NCBI GenBank assembly: GCA_051453625.1
Contig: JBOZIK010000001.1
Coordinates: 68,933,360 to 68,988,646 of the forward strand
DNA: 55,287 nucleotides
From: Welwitschia mirabilis
Lineage: Eukaryota > Gnetophyta > Gnetopsida > Welwitschiales
Direction of reading: 5' to 3'
Position numbers and translations under genes: made by a program. Every line of letters begins with the position of its first letter. Position 1 is the stretch's first letter. The notes beneath the pieces were generated by a model. It had not been told where the DNA came from and ran no database searches. It was given only the letters and a program-made list of their open reading frames with translations. Positions 34,900-46,590 of this stretch are shown piece after piece.

Positions 34900-35830
34900 T
34901 GTATTTTGTTAAAACTAGTGCATTCTGAGTCTATGTGTTCTTGTTCTTCACACACCCAACATTCTAACTTGGAAATATCAAGTGTCACTAGAAGTCTACC
35001 TTTATACTTACCTCTTGCTTAAAACTCAAATGATTTTCTGTAGTCTTTCTTTTTGCTATTCTTATTTGAATAAATTTTTTTAACCCTTCTTATGGTGAGA
35101 GTAAGTTCTTCATTTATATCATCATCAGAGTCATCTTTTTTTAGTTATTTCTTTATCTTTCCTTTTGAACCTTGTTATATATGTTCACTAGATTTAAGAG
35201 CTATAGATTTTTTTTTTTAAGGCATCATCTTAAAAGAGATTCATTTTGTGAGTTGTTAGTGCACTTTGTAGTTCTTCAATTTTCATAGAGTTGAAATCTA
35301 TTAATTAATCCATGGCTATTATCTTAGGTATGTATTTTAGGTTTAAGGATCTCATAACCTTTTGTATTATCTTGGCTCTAGAGGACTTTCATCAATGCTA
35401 GATGTAGCATTCATAATGTTGAAGACTCTTGTAAAGTACTCATAAACTGTCGCCATTATTTATTTTGAGATTTTTAAACTGGCTCTTCCATACAAGAATC
35501 TTTAATTGTTTAACAACAAAAGTTCCTTCATAAGTTCCTACTAAAACATTTCATATCTTTTGTAACATCTTATGTTCAGTTGTTTTATAGAACTCCTCCA
35601 TTGTAAGAGATAAATATATAGCACTCTTTACTTTTAAATCATATTTTGTCTTCCTAGTCTCTTATACGCTTGATCTGTGTGATGCTATTTCATGTAGCAT
35701 TTGTTATAGTTTATGTAGATTTTGAGTAACCATCTTCTATGCTTTGCCAAATCTAAAACTCATAAACCTATAAGTACAGCTTCATCCTCATCTTCCAATA
35801 GGCATAGTTAGTCCCATTGAAGAGTGGAGC
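34900..35830 (-). pseudogene. Copia B gag with intact zinc knuckle
   Basis: The minus strand reads TTEHKMLQKI near 35,590, TYEGTFVVKQLKI, IIQKVMRSLNLKYIPKIIAM near 35,330 and MKIEELQSALTTHKMNL near 35,260. These are the UBN2-type gag blocks (RK-LRSLP--Y--KVTAI, L-EL-G-L-T-E--L). The zinc knuckle at 34,920-34,961 is complete: C-WV-C-EEQE-H-IDSE-C. Stops lie between the blocks. Confidence 0.75.
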
Positions 35831-35884
35831 TCTAATAGATGGCACCCCTTCCATAGTTCACTTAAGAAAGTTGCTCCTTTTCAT

Positions 35885-35906
35885 GAGTACCTATTCTGAC
35901 GCCACT
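35885..35906 (-). promoter_or_regulatory. Primer-binding site of Copia B
   Basis: The minus strand reads AGTGGCGTCAGAATAGGTAC just after the LTR end. It is a variant of the TGGTATCAGAGCAGGTAC site used by Copia elements primed by initiator tRNA-Met. Confidence 0.65.
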
Positions 35907-37396
35907 TGAGGAATACTGAACTTAAATAGAAGGGGTAAATGAGGTCTACTAAAAATAAATTTCATCACAAAGAAATTAAAACTAAATAATAAACACCTTA
36001 TTGATATGACTCCACAACTTCGTATATGCTTCTCAAACCTTTGAATATTCTTAACCTACAAAATTAGTGATTTTGGAGTATCACCAACCTTACATACAAA
36101 ATGAGAATTTTCTCATAAGGCAACTCTCTTTTCCTTAGGGAAAAAAATAACACAACATCAAAAATGTGTTCTCAAGCACTAGCATAATTTGAGATGCTCC
36201 TCTTAAGGTAGCACTCTCTTTCCTTTAAGGAAAAATAATAATATAATGATAAAATGTGCTCTCAATCACTCATAATAGCACATTCATATAAGAGTTTTCT
36301 TATAATATGAAACCCTAGTAAGGGACCCTTAGGTTTGATAGTAAGAAGTAAAATCTACAAGATTATTCAAGAATATTATAGTTTAATAATATGAGTTCTA
36401 ATGAATAAATAATAATAAATAAATCAACAAGTTTAAGTTATGTGTCTTTGATGGAAATGTTGAGTTTCTTATTGTTTTCATCATCCACGAGTGCTAAAGA
36501 ATGATGCAATGTTATTGGATCTAATGCATGAAAGATATAATTTCTTAAAAGTTTCTTTCAAATAATATCTTAATGCTTTGTAAGTAGATTCAATTACCCA
36601 TGTATTCGTGTATGCATACTTGCATTCTTTTTCTATATCTTAATCTATCTATTAAGTTGGGTCTTTATACCTTTTGAATAGATTCTAAATGTTTGATCTA
36701 AAAAGATAGACATTTAAACTTTCTAATGGTCAATCAATGAATAGAAATTGTTGTGACTCAAATGTGATATTTTATTTAACATTTACTTTCTACATAGACC
36801 TATTTAAGATGATAGATGTATTCTATCAGTTAGACATCTTTAACATGGGAAATGTTTCTGGTCAAAGTATTGAGAAATTGATGAAACTCTAACTCTATAA
36901 TATTTGTTCTTTCGTGATCATAAATTCATCATGAAAATCTTGATTGCTTTCTTAAAATGTAAATAATTAATCAAAGGATAAATTATCCCTATTACCTATT
37001 CTAATTCATTGTAGACATCTTTAATTATAAATACATCTTTCATTTGTGTTAAATCCATCTTTTAGTATATTCATCTTCATTAGCATATAGGTCTTTGATC
37101 TATGATTAAAAATTCAGTTTAGCATAAACATCTTTGAACCTATAAACATCTCTATCATAGAAATTTTCAAATGTATAGACACATTCACCATACATATCTT
37201 GAATTCTGCACATGTTCTTAATTAGTTGTAATTTAGCATTTTAAACTCTGAGTTGAAAATTTTTGTAAGATTTAAACTTTGAATTCTGAGATGAACTTAT
37301 GCTTTTCATAATCGGATTTTCTTCATCTTAACCTATCTACCAAATAGCATAATATGTTTGACAAGTGAAGTCATCAAAACTAGATTTTTACCAATA
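35907..37396 (-). repeat. 5' LTR of Copia B
   Basis: 1490 bp, against 1489 bp for the 3' LTR. Minus-strand start TATTGGTAAAAATC at 37,396, end at 35,907, followed by the primer-binding site. It carries the same AGATGTCTTT-type motifs as the other LTR, more degraded. Confidence 0.85.
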
Positions 37397-37401
37397 AATA
37401 T
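37397..37401 (+). repeat. Target-site duplication of Copia B, right copy (AATAT)
   Basis: It matches AATAA at 26,710-26,714 in 4 of 5 positions. Beyond it the Gypsy gag resumes. Confidence 0.5.
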
Positions 37402-37660
37402 TAATAACAATAAAACAAAAATAGAAATTTTAATCAACCTAAATAGCCTTCTTTCAAAAGGAATAGGAATGTTCCTAATTAAAAATATGTAAGTAATTAA
37501 GATTTGAGATCCATTTCAAGCAAATGCTTAGTTAGAATCAATACTAGAACTAGTATAATAATGGATATTAATGCTTCTATTGTAAAGGAAATCATAAAAT
37601 AAGAGAATGTCCATTATGTAATAGTAACACTTTTAGATAACAACCACAAATTCCTTAAAG
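37397..37660 (+). pseudogene. Tekay/Del-like gag, second part with zinc knuckle
   Basis: It resumes in Asn/Arg-rich gag style (NKNRNFNQPK, PSFKRNRNVPN) and contains a knuckle near 37,574-37,612 reading C-FY-C-KGN-H-KIRE-C-PLC. The middle loop has three residues where the standard CCHC box has four. This may be a codon deletion in this copy or a family trait. Confidence 0.6.
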
Positions 37661-38230
37661 AATAAAAAGTTTTCATCACTTAATAGGACAACTTTGAGTA
37701 TCTATAGATAATTAATGGGTATAATTTCAAAGCTCAATCATACAAGGTAAGGCTTTACTTAATAATAAAGAAGTAGTTAATTTATTCAATTACAAAGAAA
37801 CTCATTAATTTATATGTCCTAAGATTGTTGTAAGAGAAAATTTATGTTATGTTCTAATTGAAAAGACATAAATCTACCAAATTAATCCCTATCCAACGTT
37901 TCTCAATAGGTACAAAATTTTACTTTATCCATAAGTGGGAGATGTTTTAAAATTCAATCAATTATTACTAAGTTAGAAAAATATACCATTTTTTTAGGTA
38001 TGAATTGGTTAATGTAGAACAAAGTAGTTATAAATTGGTAAAAGTGATAAGTAAAAAATGATGAATCATAGTCAAAGACTAATCTTTTAAGATTGTTACA
38101 AAATAGTAGTGGATAATTTAATTAATGAAAAGTATATAAAAAGAGAAATTAAGAGGGGATAACTAGTTTAAAATTGATTAGCATGATGAAAGAAGAAAAT
38201 TTAATAAAGAACACGTCAATAGTCTAAGAA
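37661..38230 (+). pseudogene. Tekay/Del-like protease region
   Basis: Only the end block is clear: FLGMNWL-stop-NKVVIN near 37,996-38,035 (family pattern ILGMDWL---A-I-C). The active-site Asp-Ser-Gly part cannot be read with confidence through stops between 37,720 and 37,980. Confidence 0.45.
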
Positions 38231-38239
38231 TGTCTTCAT

Positions 38240-39195
38240 TTATTAACAATCAATATACTAGGAATGCTACTGGTTGGAGAAGTTAATCTTTTCGTTGAAT
38301 TAATCCTAGGAGTCTAACCAATTTTTAAGGTACCATATAGAATGTCTCTGATAAAAATAAAAGAATTCAAATTTTAGCTTGAAACACTCTTATAAAAAGA
38401 TTTCATTCATCCTAGTGTATCATCATGGGGAGCACTTGTATTATTTCTAAAGAAGAAAGAGAGTCAAATAAGGTTACCATTAAGAACAAGCATCTAATAA
38501 TTAGAGTGGATGACCTTTTTTATCAGCTCCAAGAAGCTAAGGTATTCTTAAAATTTGATCTAAGATCTAGATATCACTAGGTTTAAATTAAGGAATAATA
38601 TATTCATAAAACAACATTTAGAACCTACCATGGGCATTATGAGTTTACTATTATATCTTATAGTTTAACTAATGTTCTTATAGTATTTATAACTCTTATG
38701 AATTAAATATTTTAACCACATCTTTATTTTTTTGATAATAGTATTTATTGATGATATTCTCATTTATTTCAAGACTTATGAAAAGCATGAGAAAAATTAA
38801 GAATAGTATTACAAGTTTTAAGGAATCATTAATTATATACTAACATAGAAACATGTTTTTTTTGGAAGAAATCCATTAAATGTCTAAGTCATGTAGTATG
38901 CAAAGAAAGTATTTTAGTTGATCCAAATAAAATTATAGTAATTACAAAATGATCAATACTTATAAATATTACTAAGATTAGAAGCGTTTTTTATCTCAGC
39001 AAGTACTATCATCAATTCATCTTCAACTTCTCTAAGATAGCATCTTTATTAATAAGACTTTTAAAGAAAAATAAATACTTTTAGTGGATACAAAAAAGTC
39101 AAAAGTCATTTGATTGTCTTAAAGAATGCTTAACTAGTGCTCTAGTCTTGGTAATACTAGGTGATTTAAAAACCTTTTTAGTTTATCCTAATGCA
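38240..39195 (+). pseudogene. Tekay/Del-like reverse transcriptase
   Basis: In order: VNLFVELILGV and [70 protein letters not shown]. The active site is FIDDILIYF with the FIDD box intact (38,744-38,755). Then come KHEK, LVYPNAFKN-like ends and LVDPNKI with FSKIASLLIRLLKK. These are the Gypsy RT blocks in correct order. Several stops and frame changes make it non-functional. Confidence 0.88.
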
Positions 39196-39540
39196 TTTAA
39201 AAATGTCTTAGAGTAGTTCTTAAATAGGATAAAAGAGTAATATCTTAATAATAAAGACAACTTAAAACTCATAGAAGGAACTATACTATTCATAATCTTG
39301 AATTAACTATAGTAAGTTTTTCTTTAAATTTGTGGATGCATTATTTCTATGGTGTAAAGTTTTAAATTTGAATAGATCATGTTCTAAAATATATTTTCAC
39401 TCAATTAAACTTAAAACTTTAGTAAAGAAGATGAATAAAATTTCTATGTGATTTTAATATAGAGATTTTATACCATGAAGGTAAGGTAAATAAGGTTGCA
39501 AATGCTCTTAGTGAATAAGATTATCTCAAAGGAATCATGG
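39196..39540 (+). pseudogene. Tekay/Del-like RNase H
   Basis: A well-kept run at about 39,258-39,360 reads RRNYTIHNLELTIVSFSLNL then WMHYFYGVKF, matching the Gypsy RNase H block [25 protein letters not shown]. It continues IDHVLKYIFTQLNLKL and DFNIEILYHEGKVNKVANAL, the usual end H-GKAN-VADALSR. The YTDH block is broken by stops (I-stop-IDH). Confidence 0.8.
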
Positions 39541-40330
39541 AAATTCAAAGTCAAATTCCTACTATTATTTTAAAGAGACAAAAAAAAAGGATAATTATCA
39601 AAAATTAAAGGATCAATTAGAAAAATTAATAGATTTAAAACATTTTAGTATTAATTTAGATAGTGTTATCAAATTTAAGGGAAAATTTTTAGTTTGTAAT
39701 GTAGATGAAGTAAGACATAAGCTAATGTTTGAATTTTTATAATTCATCTATAGCAAGTCATCATAAAGGAACTAAAATAAATTAAAACATGGAATAAAAA
39801 TTTTGATAACTAGGAATGAGAAAAGATATTAGAATTTTTATCAAGATGTTTTAACTATTAGTAAGTTAAAATAGAACATAGAAATCCAATAAGATTACTC
39901 TATTTCATTATATTTCAAAAAATAAATGGAATGTGATTTGCATAGAATTTATTTTAAAAATCCCAAAAACTCAAAGAGGTAATAACTCTATCATGGTAAT
40001 AATTTATACGGTAACTAAGTTAACATATTTTATTCCATTAAAATCTACTAATAATGCTAAGGATATAACTAAAGTATATTTAAAATGTTGTTTAATTACA
40101 TAGTTTACCTTTAGTAATTATCTTTAATAGAGATTCAAATTTTACTTTTATGTTTCATCAAGAATTACAAATGGGTTTAGAAATTAAGTTAAATATAATA
40201 CTACATTTTATCTTTAAATATAATACTATATCTTGATCAAATTTTGAAATCGCTTCTCAAATCATGTATTTTAGATGATTCCAAGGATTTGTATGAGTAA
40301 CTATTATTAGTAGAATTTTCATATAATAAA
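39541..40330 (+). pseudogene. Tekay/Del-like integrase
   Basis: The zinc region reads IKTWNKNFDN, EFLSRCFNY, VKIEHRNPIRLL; the CxxC motif is CFNY, last Cys lost. The core reads IIFNRDSNFTFMFHQELQMG (family IVSDRDPRFTS-FW--LQ--LGT), where the catalytic Asp is Asn at 40,126-40,128, and LEIKLN. The rest is interrupted by stops. Confidence 0.75.
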
Positions 40331-40559
40331 AATTATTAAATTTCAATTCCAATGCCTTCATTTGAAACCCTATATAGTAGAAAGTGTAGAATATCGACTT
40401 CATGGATAAAAGCTTGAATAAAATCTTTAAAAAAAAAAAACTAACTATAGAACTAGAAACATTACAAGAAATAAAAAGTAAAATAAAAATTATTAAGAAT
40501 AAACTTGAAGAAGAATAAAAAAGATAAAAGATATATGTAGATTATTGAACAAGATATCT

Positions 40560-41000
40560 TGCATTTAAAATAGATGATCATATATTTCTTAAGGTATCAC
40601 CAATGAAATTAGTAATGAGAGAAGCTAAGAGATCAAAATTAGCTCCTTAATTTATTAGACTATTTGAAATATTAGAACACATTAGATCTATTGCATATAA
40701 CATTGCTCTACCTCCTCTATTATTGCATATGGATGATTTTTGCCTTGTAAGTATGCTAAGAAAGTATATTGCAGATCCTTCTCTGTATTAAATTGGTCTC
40801 ATATTTAGGTAAAATCAAACTATTCAATCATAAAGAAGCCAAATGTAGTTTTAGATTAGTGAACTATTAATTTACAAAATAGGGAGATCTATTAAGTAAA
40901 GATAAAGTGAAGTAATCATAGTGTTGACGAACCTACTTAAGAGCTATAGAAAACAATGAAAATTTAATACCAAAATATTTTTGAATCTCTTAATATGTAG
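40560..41000 (+). pseudogene. Tekay/Del-like integrase C-terminus with chromodomain-like end
   Basis: DHIFLKVSPMKLVMR at 40,576-40,620 is the GDHVFLKVSP block. Then IRLFEILEHIRSIAYNIALP and LVSMLRKYIADPS near 40,760 follow the family exactly. Near 40,914-40,950 comes NHSVDEPT-stop-EL, matching the W-NHS-EEATWE core of the C-terminal chromodomain-type module that directs chromovirus insertion to chromatin. The Trp of TWE is now TAA. This block is the main evidence for a chromovirus. Confidence 0.7.
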
Positions 41001-41052
41001 CTATACATTTTCAAACTCTTTATGTATCTTAATTCCTAAGGGTAAATCAGTC

Positions 41053-41066
41053 TATGTGGGAGAGGA
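41053..41066 (+). promoter_or_regulatory. Polypurine tract of the Tekay/Del-like element
   Basis: TATGTGGGAGAGGA runs directly into the 3' LTR start TGTCATATCCC. Confidence 0.7.
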
Positions 41067-41644
41067 TGTCATATCCCACATTTTATAAATCTTAGTTACT
41101 TAGATATTAAACATGTTAATCTTTTAATTAAATGATGAATTTTTTTGTTTAAATGTCTGCTTAAATTAAGATGGTATTTTAAGTAATTAATTTTAGTTTT
41201 GATTATTTAACATGAAAATTATGATAATTATGTTATGACTATTTTTATGAGAAAAGTAATTCATAATTAAAAACTATTCACATATTAAAATTAAATAGTC
41301 CCATTATGGAAGTAATTCAAATCACATGGTAAAACTAATAAATTAAAAATTATAGGAGGATACAATAATATGTTTTACATCTTGTTTATTCATTTAGATT
41401 CTGAGTAAATGTGATAGGTATCATATATTATGAATAAAAATCTTATTCATTGTATTGTGTGATTAAACGATTTTATGCATGATGAAATAAATAAACATGT
41501 AAATAAGTACATGCACTCGTACCTAGAATCAGGAATGATGAATGAGTAGATTTACTCTATCATGACTTTTATCTTCTTGCAATATGTAATAGCACTTAAT
41601 TCATAATGTAGTAATTGTTCTTTCCATTAAAATTAAATAATATC

Positions 41645-41870
41645 ATCTCATTATATCACATGATAACTTCAAAATTTTTGCATTTCCTCTTTTAATGCAT
41701 GTTTTAAATTGATATTTATGACATATTAACTATTCTATTCATTATAATTGAAAAGTTTTATCTCATTATTTCACATGATAAATTTACATTTTATGCATTT
41801 ATTATTTTAATGCATGTCTTAAATTAAATAAAACATGCTTTTGAGCCTATGCAAGATTAAGAAGGAGCTA
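41645..41870 (+). repeat. 115-bp tandem duplication in the LTR
   Basis: ATCTCATTATATCACATGAT at 41,645 recurs as ATCTCATTATTTCACATGAT at 41,760, with TTTTAATGCATG downstream in both. The 5' LTR has the same pair around 21,825-21,960, with a 10-N gap where the copies meet. Confidence 0.75.
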
Positions 41871-42055
41871 GCATTAGGAAATGATGCATGTAATTCATCT
41901 TGCTAATTAAAGCAAAAAAATTAAGCATCCTAGTTAGGTACATGAGTTATAAATATGATGTCTCTTTTTATATTTCAATATTACTTATTACTCATCCCAC
42001 TTATTAATGATAAATCATGTGATCTTATGATTTTGAACTATATGCCTTTTGTTTA

Positions 42056-42070
42056 TTTATATATAGAGAC
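42056..42070 (+). promoter_or_regulatory. TATA box region of the 3' LTR
   Basis: TTTATATATAGAGAC, in the same position as in the other two LTR copies. Confidence 0.5.
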
Positions 42071-44730
42071 ACTTTTCTATCTTGTAAGAAATAGATACTT
42101 CCCATTTTTTATGTAAGTAAATTTCCTTCTTTCATGTCTTTTTATTTTCATTATCTTACTTATAGAACTTGGACCTTGGAATCTTGAAGCTTAGGATTAT
42201 TAAGCTTGAAACTTCATCAAATCTTCATCTATTAAGAAATTGATAATCTTTCTAAGTAAGATTCTTTATTCATATTTTCCATGTGATCTTTTTTAATATT
42301 CTAGTAAAGTAATTAAATATTTCATTAGGCCATTATTTATAATTATCATGAAATTATGTTATAAAAATTATTTCCTCTCAATAGCTTTCACCATGACATT
42401 AGGAAGAAATTAAGGTCTCTTGTGCTTAGTAATGGAGATTACCAATGTATGATTATGACCAAGTAACTAGTAGGTTTACTATAAAAATTTTGAAACCCAT
42501 GATTGTTGTATTAATATATATGTTTAATAGTATATTTTGCATCTCTAATGTCTAATTCTCAAAATCTCTTTAGGCTAGTACTCCTTCGTGGCAATCCTAA
42601 GGCTCATTGTAAATACTTTTCTGCATTGATTTTTCTTTTCTATATTTATTTACATTAGTAATATTTAGCTAATTTATATTATAACTATTTATTTCAAGTA
42701 GTGTAATCATTGTTTTACTAGTTCTAGTTATTTCATATCTAGTCATAGAATCTTTACTATGTTTATATAAAAAACGTTAATTTTTGTAAAATAGAGGCAT
42801 AAGTTAAGAATGTTATAGCTCATTATATAGTAAGTATTAAATTAGTGAAATATTTTTATAAGTGTAAGATTACATTTTATCTATAAAAATTTAAAAATAG
42901 CAATTTTTTAATGTGTCATAATTTTAAAAAAATTATTTGTGAAAATAGGTCAGGAAAAAAATGTAAAAACTAATAAGTAATTGATTTTAATTTTTGTAAC
43001 TATTAGTTAAGCTATCTGAAAACTTTAGCATCATAGGTTGTAGATAATTAAATAATCTTTTAAAAACACATTAAATCATTTAAAAACTCAAATTATTTTG
43101 AAAGTTATGATCATTTTAGTATAGTGTGATACGAATATAGTTTTGACAAATTTTTGAGAGATAGCTTAAGTAATTTCCTAAGAACCTTATTATGAGTTTG
43201 GTAAATGAGTAACTATTGTAATTTATTTTTAGTTTATAATAATTAATTATTAATTTTTAATTATCATGTCCTATTGAAGCCTTAAAAACTTTATAATTAA
43301 TGTCTTAAATTATAAAATATTATTAAATAAAATTATATAGATAATTCAAGCATACAAGATAAGTTATTACTAGTAACCTCAAGTTACATTATTTATACAT
43401 GATATTTTGTTAGGAAAATAGTGTTTTTACATTTATCTTTTACCTTACCTTAAATATGCATGCCTATAAGGGTTTTCACCTTAGTATTTTAAGTAACTCG
43501 AAGTAGTCCTTGATCTATCATTTCTTTCTTTACTTATGCTATATCTATATGAGTTTTAGATAAATAATTATGTCTTAATAACTATTCTTGATCTATACTT
43601 TCCTTTGCTTATCATCATATCACATAACCATAGTAGATTGTCATATGAGCATGGAAAAATGCTTCTAGGATTGGCATAGATCTAGGTATGTATTAGTTTT
43701 ATTTAATTATATTCTTAAGATGTGATTTGATACATTCTAAATATTGTTACTATTATTGTAAAAAATAATAAAATAATATTTCTTTTATTTACATTTTCAT
43801 TACTATAATCCTAAATATAAAGATGTTATGGTATTTTTATTTCTCTTTGATATGATTATTTCTATAAAAAAACCGAATGATGATTAGAATTATTATAACT
43901 AGATAGATAATCCATTAAATACCCACATTAGATAGAATTATATGCATGCATTTATATGATGTATTTATCAAATAGGAATAAATCAAGATAACCTTAATAA
44001 TGATCATCCGTCATACTTAAATTTTATTACCAAGGTGTGTTACATTGCATTTTTTTTATAATACCCTTTTGGAAGTAGATTTAATCATTACTTTCCTATC
44101 TTAACCATGTATGAACTTATCCCAACTTATTATCTTAAGCTCTTAGCATCAATGAGTTATATTACACCATCAAAAGATGTTTCAAGGAAGAGGGGATTAC
44201 TTGTAAGCATGCATCCATCTCATGTACTATTTGTCATCTATATTATGGGTATCTCAAGGTAAAGTATAAGCCTATAGAGTTGAGCCCAGTTATGCTTGCG
44301 TAGTTCAAAACACAAAGTAAGACCAACTCATGTTTGAAGGGTGGGTGGATATCAATTTAGAATGCCATTAATAAGAGTTGCAACCTCCTATGATATTAGT
44401 TAGGTATTATCCTAAAACTTATCCACGTACATTTTGTAATAAGTTTACAACTCGTCAACTATTTATAAGATATCTATCTATATGATGAAAAATTAGGAAG
44501 AAATATAGAAAACAAATTTATGACATCACTCATATTTGTGAATCAAAATAACTTAGAAATTAGTTATAGGAAAATATATAATTATAATAGGCTCTGTTAT
44601 TTCAAAAATATCAAAATGCTAATAAAGAATAAGTAGAATGTGATCCTCAGTCCATTGTGTTTACTAGTTAATAATACTAAAAAATAAAAAAATAGTTCTT
44701 AATTAGGGTAAGAAAAGTTAGGTTATCATA

Positions 44731-44735
44731 GATAT
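44731..44735 (+). repeat. Right target-site duplication GATAT
   Basis: Identical to the five bases before the 5' LTR (21,277-21,281). Confidence 0.85.
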
Positions 44736-46590
44736 TTAGTTATTAAAGCTTCTCTTATTAATGAAAATTTCGAATATCACTTATATCTCTTATAGCTTCA
44801 AAAAGTAGTTTAAAAATATTAAAACTTTAGAAAAAATATGAATGACATATCTTATTCTTTTTAAGAATATCTCTTGATTTCTTTCTTTTTTATGTAACAT
44901 TTTTTCCTACTCTGTATTCTTGTTTTTTAATATTTTTTTAATATTAGATGATTTAGAATTTTTCTATACTCCTTTTAAATTAGAAAATTTTCCAAGAATT
45001 TGTATATTACTCATATTTTATTATTTTTACATCATATATTAATCACTTATTTGATCTTCATTAATTATCAATTACATAATAATTAATTAATTATTAATTA
45101 TTTCCACTAGTTGAGATAATAATTACTTACTAATCATATCAATAAATGGAATTGCATCCTTACATGTTATTTCTTTTTCAATTTTCTTATCATCCTTTTA
45201 ATTATAGTTATTTATTTTTAATTATTTATTTATCTACTGTTAGAAAAATATGAAATATCTCTATTCCTATTCTTATAATTTTAATTACTTAATCTTTGTT
45301 ATATGTATTATTTTCTTTTTCATATCATGGTTTGCACTTATTAAACTCTTATTTCTACTCTAATTTGAGTGTGGTTAACTATGAAGTTCTTTAAAAAATT
45401 ATGCTTATGACTTTATTCTACTATTTTTAGATACTAAGACTTATAATGTTATTATATGATGTAGAACAAGGTTGGACATCTTTGAAAAGTTTAATGCATT
45501 AACTCTCTATTAGTGAAGTAAATTTATCAAATGTGAGGTATTACAAATACCTATAGTTTTTAAAAGATATTCATTTAATAATTTCACAATTTTTAGTATA
45601 AATCTTTTATTTTTACTATTAAATCAATCACCTCCATTTATTCATTAATGTTGAATATCAAAGATGAAGATGTTCTTTACTATTAGAGGGGGTTACGTGA
45701 GAGGGACCATGGGAGGATAAGGATGGCATTAAAGGGGAAAAAGTAGATTTGAGCTAGGATGAATACATTCCTAAATAAGATGGATAGAGGACAAGACAAG
45801 AAGAGGTGACAAAATGATTTAGGAAGATTATCCTATTCCAAATAAATCACTAATAAGGGAAAAGGTAAAACAACTACATTGATAGGACAAGAAAATAGTT
45901 AAGAGGAGAAAAGAATGATAGAAAGGAAAGGGAAAGGGAAAGAAAAGGAAGTTCCAAGTTAAGAATAATGAGGATGATCAAAGATAGTCATTCACTAGAA
46001 TTCAAAGGTTAATGAATGTAAAATTTAATAAGTCATTATTAAGTTCATCTATAATTGTGATCTCTTAATACCATATTTAATTGTGAATTTCTATAAATTA
46101 AGTTTGTTACCGCTTCTACTTCTTATAAAATTTTATAGTATTGAGATATAGATTTTCTTCTAAACTTCAGGAAAAATCCATATATTTTCTAGCCATCACC
46201 TTCTACTAGAGTTTGTTATTAGCTTAATAAATAACATTAATTCATGAATCGACAAGAATTCTCATGTTCTTTTATAATCTCTAAGAAATTTAATATTAGA
46301 GATGAGTGTAGAATTTTTATTATTAAATTTAATAACGTTATTAATTAAGTTTTAACATTATAACTTTTGAAAAATAGTATATAATAAATTTTGTTAACAG
46401 AAAAAATGATTTATCTAGTATCAATTTATACTGACCTTCACTAAAATGGTTGAAACTTTCTCACAATCTTATTCTTTAATATCTTCATAATTATTTCATT
46501 TTAGAATGTATAAAGAAGTTGAGATTTTACTAGAAATTTCTTCATCTTGTTACTTTTTAAATATGTCAATGTGTGTGTTACTACAAAACA
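44736..46590. other. No gene seen; possible upstream part of the LINE
   Basis: AT-rich DNA, with a purine-rich block at 45,655-45,990 (GGGAAAGGGAAAGAAAAGG near 45,930) that could be the decayed front part of the LINE whose RT follows. No domain is readable. Confidence 0.4.

Larger units (their letters stand above)
26715..37396 (-). mobile_element. Copia B: complete Ty1/Copia element nested in the Gypsy gag
   Basis: It is a minus-strand element with two LTRs of about 1490 bp (5' LTR 35,907-37,396; 3' LTR 26,715-28,203). The internal order, read right to left, is primer-binding site, gag with an intact zinc knuckle, protease, integrase, RT, RNase H, extra ORF, polypurine tract. This is the Copia order, with integrase before RT. 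LTR copies differ by many substitutions and frames contain many stops, so it is old and inactive. It splits the gag of the Gypsy element, so it is younger than that element. Confidence 0.88.
21282..44730 (+). mobile_element. Full-length long-LTR Ty3/Gypsy element (Tekay/Del-like chromovirus), 23.4 kb with nested Copia B
   Basis: It is bounded by GATAT on both sides and by two LTRs of 3650 and 3664 bp with TGTCATA...TATGACA-type ends. Inside are a tRNA-Met-type primer-binding site, gag, protease, RT, RNase H, integrase, a C-terminal region with an NHSVDEPT-stop-EL chromodomain-like block, and a polypurine tract. Copia B (10,682 bp) is inserted in gag; without it the element is about 12.8 kb. 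The [10 protein letters not shown]-type RT block, the chromodomain-like end and the very long LTRs point to the Tekay/Del group; this lineage call is inference. All frames carry stops. Confidence 0.85.
41067..44730 (+). repeat. 3' LTR of the Tekay/Del-like element
   Basis: 3664 bp, collinear with 21,282-24,931. It starts TGTCATATCCCACATTTTAT and ends GGTTATCATA, where TATGACA has decayed to ATCATA; the end is set by the GATAT that follows. It contains a TATA region at 42,056-42,070 and a 115-bp tandem duplication at about 41,645-41,870. Confidence 0.85.
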
